A DNA stretch of 64,000 bases from Micropterix aruncella (GCA_944548615.1 OX155952.1:39304350-39368349), one strand, 5' to 3'. Shown: positions 1 to 11,724, numbered from the stretch's first letter. The notes: generated by a model not told the origin, from the sequence alone. Numbers and translations are program-made.

Positions 1-219
1 TAAAATTAATAAATGTAATGTCAAAAATAACAAAAAAAAGTGACGGTTGTCAAAAAGTAAAATAAAATGTCTTAGTGATTATATTGTAAATAAAAATAGT
101 CAAGGTATAATTAATATGTGCCTACCTAATAATAAAAAATAGTTAATACGTGTTAGTCAAATTGAAAATCGTTTTAAAACCTATTACAGAAAGAGATATA
201 GTCGAGATGCAGACAGTTT

Positions 220-726
220 TTAGAGATCGTTAATGTCGTACAATTCTGTTTCAATTAGATATAATTTGAGTTTATTTTTAAATTGGAGCATTTTTCCTTC
301 GCGGCATATATTTTTTATACTAGAGGGTAGCTTACTGTAGCATATAATTCCGACGTAGCTCGGATTCCTTTTAAAAAGTTCTAGATTTGGACGAGGAAGA
401 ATCAGATTATTTCTCCCCCTGGTAAAGTGTTTATGGGTATCTGAATGTATCGGCAGCTGAGCTAGGTTTTTTGTGATCAATTTAACGCATTCTAAAACGT
501 ATAGAGATGGAAGGGTGAGGATTTTAAGCCTTCTGAAATGACCACGGCATGATTCTACATAACCCAGATTACTTAAAATTCGAATGGCCCGTTTTTGCAA
601 TGAAAAAATATGTTGCCTTAGATCGATGGTGCATTGCGCCCAGAAGAGAATACCGTAACGGAGAAAAGACTCAAAATAAGCGAAATAAATCGTTTTCGTG
701 TCCTTAGAATTAATCAGTTTTCGTAT
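220..726 (-). pseudogene. LINE ORF2 C-terminal part, after the in-frame stop
   Basis: This segment is in the same frame as the frame ending at 727, separated only by the TAA codon. It continues without another stop for 168 codons to a stop at 220-222. It contains the C-terminal LINE signatures FLRYGILFW, LQKRAIRIL and YSKLPSSIK, plus a final region rich in lysine and leucine. The normal C-terminus of Jockey/CR1-type proteins has this same order: a 'QKRAIR' helix, then a 'LP..I' segment, then 'F...LK..L'. The stop therefore looks like a single nonsense mutation in an otherwise continuous C-terminal domain. Confidence 0.88.
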
Positions 727-2991
727 TTAGCGCAGCAGAAAACAGGCACTAGAAAGTTTGTCACTTAATTGTTCTCCGTGTGCATTCCATCTCAAGTGAT
801 TATCTAAAACTAAACCAAGAAATTTGTGAGAACTGACATCGGCTATGTTGTTTTTCCCAATATGTACCTGTGGAGTATTTTGTATTTTATTTTGCTGAGA
901 GGATATAAACATTGAAACAGTTTTGGACGTGTTAAGGGGTAACTTGTTTCTCTCAAACCATGCATTTAGTGAAACCAATTCAGCATTTAAAGTTGTAACA
1001 ACTTGGTCAATATTAGAATGTGCATAGTTTATGCTGGTGTCATCCGCAAATAATGTTACTTTGGAATGTGTTAAGGCAGTTGGGAGGTCATTTATGTATA
1101 AAAGGAAAAGGGTTGGTCCCAGAATACTCCCTTGTGGAACTCCGCACTTTACTTCGCACTCATTGGACATTACATTCTGTAATAATCCGCCTTCGTAGTT
1201 ACAAAGTTGTACTACTTGTTTCCGATTTGATAGGTAACTGGAGAACCACTTAAGACTGTTCCCTCGGATGCCGTATTTGTCAAGTTTACTAAGCAATATA
1301 TTGTGATTCACCATGTCGAACGCTTTTGAGAGATCGCAGAAGACCGTGCCTGAATAAAGTTTCGCGTCAACATTACTGTACATTGTTGATAAAATATTAT
1401 GTAGTGCATCTATTGTTCCTTTATTTCTCCTAAAACCAAATTGAGTTTTTGATATAATATCTTTATTTTCTAGATATTTGACTAACCTGATATTAACTAT
1501 TTTCTCAAGAATTTTTGAAAAAACCGGCAGTAGAGCTATTGGTCTGTAGTTAGCAATATCAGTTTTCGGGCCGTTTTTATATAATGGAACAATTTTTGCA
1601 ATTTTAAATTGCTCCGGGAAAACACCATCTCTCAGAGAAATATTAAATAAGTTAGCTAGTACTTCGGCTATTACAGGCAGTGCAAGTTTCACTGTTTCAA
1701 TAGTAATATCATCAACCCCAGAAGATTTTGTGATTTTCATTGAGTTGACAATTTTTGTGATCTCAACTGCATCGGTTGGTTGCATAAAGAAAATATGGCG
1801 GCTGTAACAAATATTGTGTCCGCCTACCTGACTGGGTGTCGTGTTAGAATTGTTGACTTGCCCGATTTGGGAAAAATAACTATTAAACATATTAGCTACC
1901 TCGCATTGATTATCGACTGTGTGATTATTTACACTGAGTGTGATATTAGAATGAGTCTGTTCCCTTTTGCCCAGTTTTTCATTCACGACTTGCCATAGTG
2001 CTTTGGAATTGTTTTTGGAGTTTAATATATTTTTTCTGATACTGTTTCTCTTAGCATTTCTTATTACTCGCCTATATACTATTTCGTACCTATTTATGTA
2101 CCCTAAAACATATTTATTGCATTCAAATTTGCGAAGGTATCGAAGAAAGCGCAAATTTTTGGCAGACTTTTTTAATCCTTTCGATAACCAACATTTTACA
2201 TGACTAGATTGTTTTACCTTGACGACTTTCTCTGGAAAACTATTGTCAAAATTAGATTTAAAGCTATTGAAAAATATAGTGAACAGATCATTAGCACTTT
2301 CGTTTTTAGCATTTAATTTTTTTTCCCAGTCCTCGTTAACAAGTTTATTTATGAAGTTTTCTTCGTTAATTTTGGAGAAAATTCTAGTAGTTTTGAACTG
2401 GATCTCCTTTTTAGCGCTGTTATTTAATGAAACAAAAATACCTTCGTGATCTGATAGCCCAGTAGAGCAGACCTTCGAAGAAAACAAAGTGGGAGACAGA
2501 TTTGAAAATATATTATCAATGAGAGTTGCAGAGTGATCGGTGATTCTTGTTGCGGATTGAATATATGACTTTAAACCATACATATTGAGTATACTATTTA
2601 TATTATATTTTGCTACTGAATCTACTAGGAAGTTAACATTAACGTCTGTACCTATAATAATTTTCTTGTCTGCAAATATTTCTAAGAGTTTTGAAAATCT
2701 TTTTAAGAATATGCTGATATTTCCATTGGGTGATCGATATAAAGAGAAGACGTACATGTTACTTTCTGATAGTTTTACTCCGCAGCATTCGAAATGGCGA
2801 TCTAGACAAAGATCAGCACATTGCGGTAACTGCTCGCTATCTAGATTATTCTTGATTAGTACCATGGTTCCACCCATTTTAAAAATATTTCTATGCTGGT
2901 AAGCGCCAATATAAAAACCGGGCAGATTTAACGATGTTTTCTCATTTTTTTCCAGAATGCTCCACCAAACAGACAATATTGATTTTGTCAT
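727..2991 (-). pseudogene. LINE ORF2: endonuclease plus reverse transcriptase
   Basis: The open frame is 754 codons. It starts with an ATG that is probably not the true start, because the first ~12 residues are read out of frame with the endonuclease. From about residue 15 the protein is a typical LINE ORF2: endonuclease motifs GTDVNVN (about residue 113), IDNIF, and SDHEG (about residue 180); then RT blocks NYRPIALLP, QFGFRRNKG, DLSKAFDMVNH, GVPQGSILGPTLFLLYINDL and the catalytic FADD (about residue 648). Catalytic residues of both enzymes that are visible are intact. The role is target-primed reverse transcription: nick DNA with the endonuclease, then copy the element RNA. The frame ends at a TAA (727-729) that interrupts, not terminates, the protein. 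Confidence 0.93.
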
Positions 2992-3110
2992 TTATTTCTA
3001 ACAACAGTTCTAAGTCTATTAATTTATTTTTGAGGCTATTAATATTTTGATAAAAAATTGATTAGATTTGTCTTCAGCTTTTTGACTCCGAGATTTCAAT
3101 GTATTCATGA
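2945..3110 (-). pseudogene. 5' end of the same LINE ORF2, frameshifted
   Basis: In a second minus-strand frame, positions about 2,952-3,060 read YQNINSLKNKLIDLELLL followed by INIVCLVEH. This matches the start of an APE-type endonuclease domain (the Q-N-x-x-x-L-x-x-K segment and the catalytic E of the VEHW-type motif). The frame changes near 2,955, next to an A-run on the coding strand, to join the long frame. A further upstream piece with ATG near 3,104 (MNTLKSRSQKAEDKSNQFF) is in a third frame and joins across a T-run near 3,052. The pieces lie in the expected order, so I read them as one start region with two indels. The ATG of the upstream piece is a plausible true start. Confidence 0.6.
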
Positions 3111-3115
3111 TGTTA

Positions 3116-3885
3116 TTTCATCACAAGTACTTCATAAAATCAGTGCTGTTCAATTATTTGTCAACAGAACTGAAACTGTGGAAATGAAGTAATAAGTGCA
3201 GGTTCATTTTTAGACTGACATAACCCATTTCGCCGTGACGTCCGCTAATGTAAGTGGAACAGGAATTTTCCATTGTGCAGCGATCGAATGGCCGACTAAG
3301 CTGATGGCCAAGCTGAACAATTCTATATTCGTCGCTGCAGAGACCGTGTTGTGTCTGGTGGAAAGTTAATGTTTTCAGTCGGCGCTCGCTGAATTTCAGC
3401 TGCATCGCGCGCTCTGTCCATTTCAATTATTCAGCCGGCAGCTCCGGTTGACGCCATATTCAGAGGAAGCGAGCGCGTCCTGGCTGGCGATATTATGTAT
3501 GTATATTATATAATCGTCTGCATATAAAATATGCATGCGGTTTTGCATTTCATAATTATTATTCTATTTTAGTCGACTGTCTTGATGGCCCATAATATAA
3601 AGGTGCGCTCAAACCTTAGCGAAAAACGCGGTGGCGTGAGCCTTGCGAATTTCGCGCGATTGACGCCGTGGGAGTATCCTTACTGACCTGTTCAAACCTG
3701 CGTTTCAGCATCGCGTAACGACAGCGTTTCTGAACGATTTGTTGCGTGCAGAGTTGCCATTCGCACCATAACTTATCGTACATTGCATGTTTGTATTATT
3801 TCGTGTTTTTATAGTCGTGTTGCAAATAAACGATTGTACTCTCTTTTTATTTATATTTTATACCCTATACAGTAAAGGCCAAAAG
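3116..3885. other. Unassigned stretch with moderately GC-rich parts
   Basis: Positions 3,154-3,426 hold a 90-codon minus-strand frame with no family I recognise. It could be 5' untranslated sequence of the LINE just described. Positions 3,600-3,760 are CpG-rich without a coding signature. Nothing else is supported. Confidence 0.3.
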
Positions 3886-4078
3886 TTGCTTATTTGCTCG
3901 TACTGACTCAACCACTTCAACGATGCCGCTAATAAAAAAACTCACGGTGTAATACGTCATACAATAGTTATATCGTTCACTAATCCATCAGTCTGAATAT
4001 AGTAGAGCTAACTCGGAAACACAGAAACCCTTGACATTTACCGATTCACGTGGGATGTCCGAGGTATATAATAATTAT
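3886..4078 (+). repeat. Partial copy of foldback MITE family A
   Basis: About 180 bp are almost identical to 15,525-15,710 (shared blocks include TTGCTTATTTGCTCGTACTG and AACTCACGGTGTAATACGTC). At 15.2-15.7 kb this sequence is one arm plus flank of a foldback element. Here only one arm is present, so this is a truncated copy. Confidence 0.85.
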
Positions 4079-5514
4079 CGAGAAGTGAAAAGCACCTGGA
4101 AAAGCGTTCCAATGAAAAATCGAAGACTTTTTTAAAAATGGAATCGAACAACTGCCTTAACGTTGCAAGAAGTTTTAGAAAGTTTTGGAAATCATTTTGA
4201 TGATTAGTATTTAGGATGTTTTAAAGTAAATATATGTTTTCCGAGAGTAAAAAAACTTGATTACTATTCAGTCCCCTATTAAATTAGATAACCTATAAAG
4301 TTCACTGGTTTTTTACTAAAATTAGGCAAAAATGATTTTGTGGAGTTTAAATTTTTCGTAAATTTCACTGATAAAGTGATGAATTTTGAAAGATTCCCAA
4401 CCCCTTTACGTTATCAACTTATTGACTTATAAATGGACACCAAGTTATTTGAAATGTCGGAATCTGAAAATCATTACAGTAATTGGCTCGTTTTTATCAA
4501 TATTTTATTTATTTTACTTTATTTATTACTTTTACTTTATTATTTTATTATTAGTATTACTATTATTTTAGTATGACTATTACTTTATTATTAGTCCACA
4601 AAAAAATTACACCGTTAGCACTTAACATAGATTGTGTTTGTCCTAACTATTCAGAGCCTGTTATAAGGATAGCACCAATACAAATGATTATAAACTACAT
4701 AACTTCCAAAATACAAAAAAAAAAAAGAAATCTGAATCAAGTTCAGTTAAAATGTAATTCACACTACACCAAAATAATATTACAACTATAAACAAGTAAT
4801 ACTAAATAATAATTTATAATAATATTTAATAATATTTATTAATTAGTAAAAATACGTATATATTAAGTACTTAAATAAGGTAAATATGAATATGTGTATA
4901 ACAAACAAGATTTAAAAAAAAATATATATTTATTTATTTTAAAATTGTGATAAATGTTTTCTCTGTCTCTCTCCTACCAAGGTTTATTAACCATAATGTG
5001 AGGTGATATGATATGTGGTATATAATTTCTATGAATATTTGTCATACGAATAATGAAAACAATAAAATAAATTAAAAATGTTAAACGAAACTTTAGTCAC
5101 ATCAAACTTTAGAAGTTTATCTAAGTATTCGTATAATATTAGTTGTTAAAACAGTAGTAATAAATTTTTTTTTTTGATTATGCGTTGTGATGTTTAAGGT
5201 GGTACCCCTCCTCAAGCAAATGTATAATAATAATTTATAATGAAAGACTAAGACTATTAAAACAAAACAAATAAAAGAAAATAAAAAAATCTATAATATT
5301 AATACACATACACTACAAATATGCTCACCAAAACAGTTTAAAATGCGGTCCAATAACTGCATATTGTTGAATCGGTATATTTTGACTACTACACATATAT
5401 TTTTTCATCACTACCATTTCAGCACCGGGTGATTGGAAACGACGAATATCCTTCCGAGTCATGAAAAGTAGCGGGTACCGGGTGTGCAAGGTCAGTAATA
5501 TATGTATACTTTAA
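4079..5514. other. AT-rich sequence without recognisable gene
   Basis: The stretch is dominated by A/T runs and simple TTTA/ATTT patterns (for example 4,500-4,570 and 4,800-4,930). No frame resembles a known protein. A T-run at 5,165-5,176 could be the reverse of an old poly(A) tail but has no recognisable body next to it. Confidence 0.5.
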
Positions 5515-6140
5515 AATTGTTAACTACTGCGGGCAAACCCGCCACCCCAGAAAGTTATAACGATGCTATATCATTCTTTCATACATGCGGTGAGCGCAGA
5601 GACTTAGAGACAACGAGTTCACAGTCTAACTATGCTAATATGACCGTGAGTCCAACGCCTTACCGCGAGGAACTGGGAAGTGGCCAGCGGGCCAACCTCA
5701 AGCCTTCACTACCAGATTTGGCCGGATTTCTCCTTCCTTCAAACTGGTCGCAGATTCTAAGTTGCTTGCATGGCCTCTACTTGATGTTAGCGGTAATTCA
5801 GTGTGAATTTATCGCGGACCGAGACGCTTTTTGCATCACAATATAACACGGGTCGTTTCAAGACAAGCTGACATCAGGTCAACAACCACCCCCGATGCAT
5901 AGAAACGTATCAGACCATTTTCAGATTTCCCTCCCTGTTATTTGCCTGAGTGCACAGTCGTTTGGCTATCGCCAGACGATGCGCAAACCGCCCAGCACCG
6001 CTCGAGGTCTTCCCCCTGAGGATTTGATCCCACCTTTTCACCACACAGTCGTAACAGGGGAAACAGAATCCTTTCTAGGTTCATCCCTCTTTGAAAAAGC
6101 CAATTGTCGCAGCCTATTATCGACCACTGTCGCCTAGCTC
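5515..6140 (+). repeat. GC-rich 0.65-kb repeat family, diverged copy
   Basis: This copy follows the order of landmarks seen in the better copies at 10.26 and 37.9 kb: a start like CTACNNCGGGCRAACCCG, then CCAACGCCTTACCGCGAG, GTGGCCAGCGG, a TCGCGGACC block, CAACCACCCCCG, and GTGCACAGTCG followed by a CGCC-rich end. Substitutions and small indels are many. The family is more GC-rich than its surroundings and carries many CGG/CCG words. No conserved reading frame is kept between copies. The right boundary is uncertain (6,030-6,140). Confidence 0.75.
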
Positions 6141-6167
6141 TCACACACTCACCACAGGCGACCATTT

Positions 6168-6480
6168 GGATGGGGGGGGGGGCTAGGTTAGGTCAGTTTG
6201 AGGGGTAGAGGGGGTTCAGGGGGGAAGGGCGAGGGAGGCTGAGGGTGGAGTGGTTGAGGAAAATAAAAGGGGACTAGGGGAAAGGGAAGGGGGAACGGGC
6301 GAGGGTAAGTGGAGAGGGGGAGGGGGAAAGAGTGAGGAGAAAGGTTTAAATTGATGGGGAGGAGGAAGGGAGAGGGCAGAAGAGGGGGGTGTAGAGGAGG
6401 ATGGAGGGGTGTAGGGATGGGAGGGTGGAGGAGTTTGAAGGGGGAGTGGGGGTGGGATTTGGGGGGGGGGGTTAGGAGCT
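6168..6480 (+). repeat. G-rich purine tract
   Basis: About 310 bp of G/A-biased sequence with many runs of three to ten G on the plus strand (10 G at 6,172; 10 G at 6,462), almost free of C. The open frames here, proline-rich on the minus strand, are compositional artefacts. The tract directly follows the diverged GC-rich repeat copy. It is a strong candidate for G-quadruplex structure. Confidence 0.85.
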
Positions 6481-6499
6481 TTAGCGCACGAGAGTGGGT

Positions 6500-7808
6500 T
6501 TCTGCTTGCCGAAAGAGTCTTGGGGTGACACAACCGATTTTTTTCTATACAGATTCTTTCAGTGCATATTTATTTAACAATTCAGGTATCTCTTTAATAT
6601 ATATTTATTTATACGTTATTATCTATTTATTTATCATGGAATTATATTTTGGCATTTACCTATTAAACTGTTTTATAATTAAGACGTGGGAATTACAAGT
6701 GTCAAAATCAAAAAACAGAGCGATGAAACACGAAAGGGTTTCATCGCTTAGCCTTGATTCTATGGTAAGCTGCAACTGTAAAAGCTCGCTCAGCTTACAA
6801 GTGAAAGAAATAATGGTAAATAGATACTGTTATTCCAGTTCTAGATGATGTCCACGTGAGTCACCACTTTTCATCAAATGCATTTCTTTCTTTATATTGG
6901 ACATCGTATCAGAAGAACAGTTGAATTTTACTAACACCAGCAATCACGTCCCAAATGTTGCTTCATTATCAATGGCGCACTTGAACCAGAGAAAGTGGCG
7001 GCTGTAACGATTACAAGTTCCGTGGGCTGAATCATATCCCATTTGGTATTTTTTTAGATCGATTCCAATTTTTAATTATGGTTTTTAATGTGTCGTATCG
7101 ACACTCGGAATAGCCACCGAAAATAAATTGTTAATCAATGTCATCTGACTCGTAGTCATTTGCTAGGCATGGGTGTAGATTTTATTTATTTATTTATTTT
7201 ATTATTAAGAACATACAGCATACATAAAGTGTTAAATTGCATGTTGAAAATTTCATAAAGTCAATTGATGTTTTCCAGTTATTCGAAATTTATTGTTATA
7301 TCTGAAACAGATTTCGTAGAAAAAATAAACAGTAGAAATAATCACTAAATTTAGGGAAAAAACGATATATACGTAATTTAATCTATAGACCGAGTGGATC
7401 GGGGTCGGGTATATTGTAGCTGTGCGTGATGAGGCTAGATCTTTATGAGGACGAATAGTGCGTGTGAGCTGGTTATAATTTATCGCATAATTTATCCAAT
7501 ATTGTATCTGTGTAAATGTGCATATGCGTGCTTGTGTATATAGACAACTCTGTTTCACAAAATTTTCGTTTTTAATAGATATATTAAAAGTTCTCTTCAG
7601 GAATATTTGAGAAATACTAAATACGAGTATAATGAGATATACCTCAAATATTAGTACTACATATAACTTCACTCTTCTTCGTGTTGGTCGATTATTTTCT
7701 TGAGAGAAAGTAACATTTCGTTACTCAATAGAGAGTGAGGACTGTGGATTTAGCTAAAAGTACTATTGTGGGTGAGTAAATTTAAAAATGTAGTCCGCTA
7801 CGCGCAGA
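6500..7808. other. AT-rich sequence; possible 3' tail of a minus-strand LINE
   Basis: A (TTTA)n block at 7,180-7,205 is followed by AACATACAGCATACATAAA. Similar A-T tails followed by a 'acatacagcat'-type word occur at 55,200-55,235. This arrangement looks like the tail of a minus-strand LINE whose body would lie to the right, but no coding sequence is readable there; the 139-codon minus frame at 7,253-7,672 is not recognised. The rest shows no feature. Confidence 0.3.
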
Positions 7809-7945
7809 TTAATTGTTTGAGGACCCTGGGACATATACATATGTCCCATAACTTCAAAATCATTTTATAAATTATCGAATACGAATAATTTATAAATTAT
7901 ATTTTTCAATGTATTAAGATATAAGAATCTTAATATTATCAAAAA
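7809..7945 (+). repeat. piggyBac-like MITE end, copy 1
   Basis: TTAA at 7,809 is followed closely by TTTGAGGACC and then by about 120 bp that match 54,048-54,175 (shared words AACTTCAAAA, ATTATCGAATACGAATAAT). A TTAA target with a CCCTTTGAGGACC-like terminus is typical of piggyBac-like elements. No inverted right end is found nearby, so this is a truncated copy. Confidence 0.55.
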
Positions 7946-8454
7946 AAATATATCGTTTAAAAATATACCGTAATATTTTTCTTAATACCGCAAATGACCA
8001 ACGAACTCTGATTATTATAAATAAATATATAAAATATTCATTGCGACTTTTTCAATTTGATTTTTCAATTTCTTAGTAGGTACGTGTGATTTCTGAGTTA
8101 AATAATATAATAATCAAATTTTGGGAAAAAATGTAACTTTTCATATTTATGGACTACAGGGACACTTACATAATATGTCCTGTCAGTTTAAACAAAATTT
8201 ATTTAACCCATTTTCACAAAACTTGCCCTTTGACAGTTTTATGTATCAAAAATTTCCATACTCAACCACGTTGACAGAGTGCTTCCACAGCCATTTTTCA
8301 GAACTTCCAAAACATCCTTCAAATTTATACGGTATGACGCTTGCTGCACTCAGAGAACAGCCTCAGATCGTATAACTATAGAAAGCGTATAATTTCGAAA
8401 ACTCAGAATTCTAATTCTCAATTCCGAGATTAACATGTATTTAAAACGACCAGG

Positions 8455-9180
8455 ATTTCAGAATCACAGGATCCGGAATCCTGTGATAGGATTCGCTAGT
8501 CATGACCCTGTGACTCATCCCTCCACCCCGATCCGCCACTGCTTCGTCCCTTCGGAGTGGCGTGACACTCCGTTGGGAGCGTGTTGTACGTAGGGGTAGA
8601 GAGTCACCGAGTGAAGTCATACCGTTACGACAAAATGGGGCAGCGAAAAGCGGAAAAGAGCGGACGCATTTCCGGTTGCGGCGCGGGCGCGGCGCGGCGC
8701 CAGCGGTATTTCGGGGCGCGCGCGCACTACACCGCGCCGCCGCGCCGCCCGCGTAACGAATATAACTTAAACGCCTCTATTAATAATGCCGAACATGCAG
8801 TGTGCCCAAAAATAATTGTCTAATTTCGAAAAGTTTATGTCTGGCGATCGGGTCGCGGACCGCGCAGACCGCTAGTCTATCTTGGTACCGCTAATCTTAG
8901 AGTTCCATATGTGCGGTGCGGTGCGATGCGTGCGGGCAGTCCGCGTGGCTCCTTACACTCACAGGTGATATTAATAGGGTGGCCAAAAATACGGGCGGTT
9001 ATGTGAAAACGCGCTGCTGCAACGGGGGAAGCCCCGCTGACGCAAGCGGGAGAGTCTCTGGCGCACTGGGTCACCGGATCACCGGCACACCCGGTACGCA
9101 GGGCCAAAAAATAACCCTCACGCTTGCACTGTAAGACTCCAATTTGACAAAAATCCCTCATTTATCGAGACGATGCTCAA
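8455..9180. other. Two GC-rich, CpG-dense blocks
   Basis: Blocks at 8,490-8,765 and 8,850-9,130 are CpG-rich in an AT-rich neighbourhood. The first is preceded by a 10-bp perfect hairpin (ATCACAGGAT, near 8,463-8,487). Arg/Ala-rich open frames here have no family resemblance and are expected from the composition. They may be GC-rich repeat bodies or a promoter-type CpG cluster; I cannot tell which. Confidence 0.4.
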
Positions 9181-10209
9181 CAGGGCGTCTTATCTCTTTC
9201 ACTTCTACGTGGCTTCCAAACTGAAAGGGACAGCGTGCGTCCGTTGTCTCACTTTGTCTGTTCGCAATGTGTCATTTTCATACGTTTGATACAATTTGGG
9301 TTTTAAGTATTTGTTTGAATGGTTGAAAAACATTATTTCACGCACAATAGATAAACATGGCCTATTGCCAAGTGGAAATATCTTACGACCATACCGCTAG
9401 GTTTATGCTGGCCAATTAATATAAAACAAGTGCATTTTTTTATAAAGTAGTGGTCATAATAAAAGAGTACAATTACATAATAAACATATTAAAGCATTTG
9501 TCATCTTAATATCGAAGAGAGAAATGGGATAAAGGGACAAGCTAGGAAACAGGTCGGGTTGGAGGTACTCATCCGTTAGGTAAATAGGTACTCATCCCCC
9601 AACCCCATTACAATTACAAATTACAAATTCAAACTACAAATTACCATTATTATTACTTTAGTCATAACGTGCTATTTCTTTAACCTAAATACATATCCCC
9701 AGCCATTAAGGTCATTAAAAAATAACGAGTCGGAAAGAGCATCGGAAACATATATTTAACGAGTCAACGTCACCATTTCTATGGAAGGTATCATTAAGTA
9801 CAGCCAATGTGGTTCTAATATACGTAATAATATGCCCCCGAACTGACAGTTTTCGGTAATGAGCAGTTAACTAAGCCAACTTGGCCCATCAAGGTTACGT
9901 CTAAATAAAATATTATACCCGCAAGATCGATGCTATTTGACAAAGAATGGGAAAAGTATACCATATTATAAATGTATGTTATTAATATGGACGCGTGTTT
10001 AAAAATAAATGATTTTAACATATCGGCGTACCTATTACTCCACTTTCGAGCATGGGTCGATATTTAGGCAAGTTCGAGAATATAACTTTGTATAAATACG
10101 CAGAAGCTCTAAAGTAATACTGTATTTTTTATGTTTACGGTTAGATGGATTGGTATTACCGGTGTACGCACAGTTCGATTGTTCGACAAACTTCGGTGAC
10201 AAAATAATT
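9181..10209. other. Sequence without recognisable feature
   Basis: AT-rich with a short near-repeat of GGTACTCATCC around 9,560-9,600. No coding, RNA or transposon signature was seen. Confidence 0.4.
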
Positions 10210-11260
10210 AGATTGATTATATAGCGTTTTAGATCCTTCAATTTCATACTACGATTTGGAAACTTGGGTTGTCCACTACAACGGGCGAGCCCGTCAGGAA
10301 GTTTTAACGATTAGTCTTTCTATCTCCCTGGAGTGAACGTAGAAGACTTGGGACAAAACAATCCACCATCTAGCTACGCCACAAGCCCGTAAGAGGCCAA
10401 CGCCTTAACCGCAAGATAGCCATGAATGTTACCTGGCGGGCCGACACTCGCACCCTTACAATTGTGACCAGATTACTCCGGTCTCTTGATTGGTTCCGAG
10501 TTCGAGGTCGCTTGCGCGGTCCTCTCACTTACGAAGCGGTGAAACGGTGTATATCGAATCTATCGCGGACCACAGAGTCCTTTGCCCGGCTGTTCACCCA
10601 GGATCGGATGGCCGATGGTTGTTTCAAGAGCAGTCGCCGTAAGGTCCGCAACCACCCCCGCTCTATAGAAAACAGTACTGCTTCCAGACTCCCCCGACTG
10701 CTTAGTCAGAGTGCACAGTCGATTGGCTTACGCCGCACGGTGAGCAGACCGTCCAGGAGCGCCAGAAGGTTGATTCCCAGGGGAAACTGACCATAAGGCC
10801 AGAGTCCTACCCAGGCTTACACTTCATGCGTGGAGGCCGTCGGATAGGTGTTGACCCGTGAGTGTGACCAACCCTGAACAGAATGGGTCTTCGTGGCCAA
10901 CTCAGCAAGGGCCCATTAACTCACTACGAGTTGGCAGCTAGGATTTCACTGCGAAACGCAACGTGGATATGACACTCATAATTCCAAAAAAATATTAATA
11001 TTCTATATGTTCAACATGGCGGCGTTCGTGGTATAACAGTATGACAGCGAATTTTAGATGGCGCTCTAAACATGCCCATATGGTTTAAAATAAAAATATA
11101 TATATATATATTTTTAAATTTTAAAACCAACGAATTTTGAAATCATAGCTCATATCAGTACAATATTATTTACATATAGATGTCAATTTTTAATTTAGTA
11201 TATAAGTTTCAATACGTAATGATTACGCATTTCAATGTTGACATAGACCATAGGTTCTCA
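10210..11260 (+). repeat. 0.33-kb interspersed repeat, split by an insertion
   Basis: The repeat reads from ATTGATTATATAGCG through CATACTACGATTT, is interrupted, and resumes with GCAGCTAGGATTTCACTGCGAAACGCAA through TTCGTGGTATAACAG to a TTTCAATACGTAATGATTACGCA block near 11,210. The uninterrupted copies at 56,330-56,670 (plus) and 58,548-58,865 (minus) serve as empty sites. No inverted termini or coding potential were found, so its class is unknown. Confidence 0.85.
10260..10922 (+). repeat. GC-rich repeat family, best full-length plus-strand copy
   Basis: 663 bp inserted into the 0.33-kb repeat. The flanks carry ACTACGATTTGG (10,248-10,259) and ACTACGAGTTGG (10,923-10,934), an 11/12 match that looks like a target-site duplication. 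Both uninterrupted copies of the host repeat have a single ACTACGATTT at this point. Landmarks in order: GTTGTCCACTACAACGGGCG, CAGGAAGTTTTAACGATTAG, GAGTTCGAGGTCGCTTGCGC, CGAATCTATCGCGGACC, CACCCAGGATCGG, CAACCACCCCCGCTCTATAG, and an end at AAGGGCCCATTAACTC. A 122-codon frame inside is not kept in other copies. There is no terminal inverted repeat and no poly(A). Confidence 0.88.
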
Positions 11261-11724
11261 TAGGAAGCAGTGGCGGTTCTTCATATGTAAATACATACCT
11301 TGATCTTTCGTCTAAATCAATCCTGTCTGGTTACCATTTTCGAAACTGCCACAACCTGCAACAAGAAATATTAAAAAAAAATAAACAACGATTTAAAACA
11401 AATCATCGTACATCGAAAACGTTTTTTCCTAGGTAGACAGATCCTCTCGTGATATTTATTTTTAGGAAGAAATAAATTATAATAAGAGGGAAAAAATAAT
11501 TTATAATAATAGTACAGTAGTAGGTACATGATCAAAAGGTGCCAATTGCTTTGATAATAATTAATTTATATATGACATACACTATACATATATGTATACA
11601 TACAATATACAAAATATTACGGTCTATCAGATATTGCCGGATCAGATATTGCCGAGGTTAAAAACCGGTTACAAATCCCGCTCTTTGACGCACTTAATAC
11701 GTCAAATAATGCATATTATTCATT
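11261..11724. other. AT-rich sequence without gene
   Basis: Contains a TATATG-rich stretch and a short tandem ATCAGATATTGCCG (near 11,628 and 11,643) just before the frame at 11,725. No promoter can be assigned with confidence. Confidence 0.35.

Larger units (their letters stand above)
1..3115 (-). mobile_element. APE-type LINE (non-LTR retrotransposon), nearly full ORF2, 3' end cut by window edge
   Basis: A minus-strand LINE fills the first 3.1 kb. It carries an apurinic-type endonuclease followed by reverse transcriptase and a C-terminal tail. The domain order and the motifs SDH, YRSPNG, FADD and GVPQGSILGP place it in the Jockey/CR1 group of LINEs; I cannot assign the clade by eye. Positions 1-219 are AT-rich 3' sequence after the last coding codon and run off the window, so the tail is not seen. 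The 5' boundary is uncertain, near 3,060-3,115. One in-frame stop and at least two frameshifts show that this copy is dead. No target-site duplication can be read because the 3' end is missing. Confidence 0.9.

Noticed and set aside
6170..6210. Telomere-like repeat (TTAGG)
   Set aside because: Only isolated GGTTAGG words occur, with no tandem array.
6216..6848. Proline-rich and glycine/arginine-rich frames
   Set aside because: They follow from the G-rich tract and have no family resemblance.
10480..10520. RNA polymerase III B-box in the GC-rich repeat (GAGTTCGAGGTC)
   Set aside because: The word is B-box-like, but it lies over 200 bp from the 5' end with no A-box at suitable spacing, so a tRNA-derived SINE head is not supported.
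10422..10790. 122-codon frame inside the GC-rich repeat as a possible gene
   Set aside because: The frame is not preserved between copies at 19, 38 and 57 kb, where other frames are open instead.
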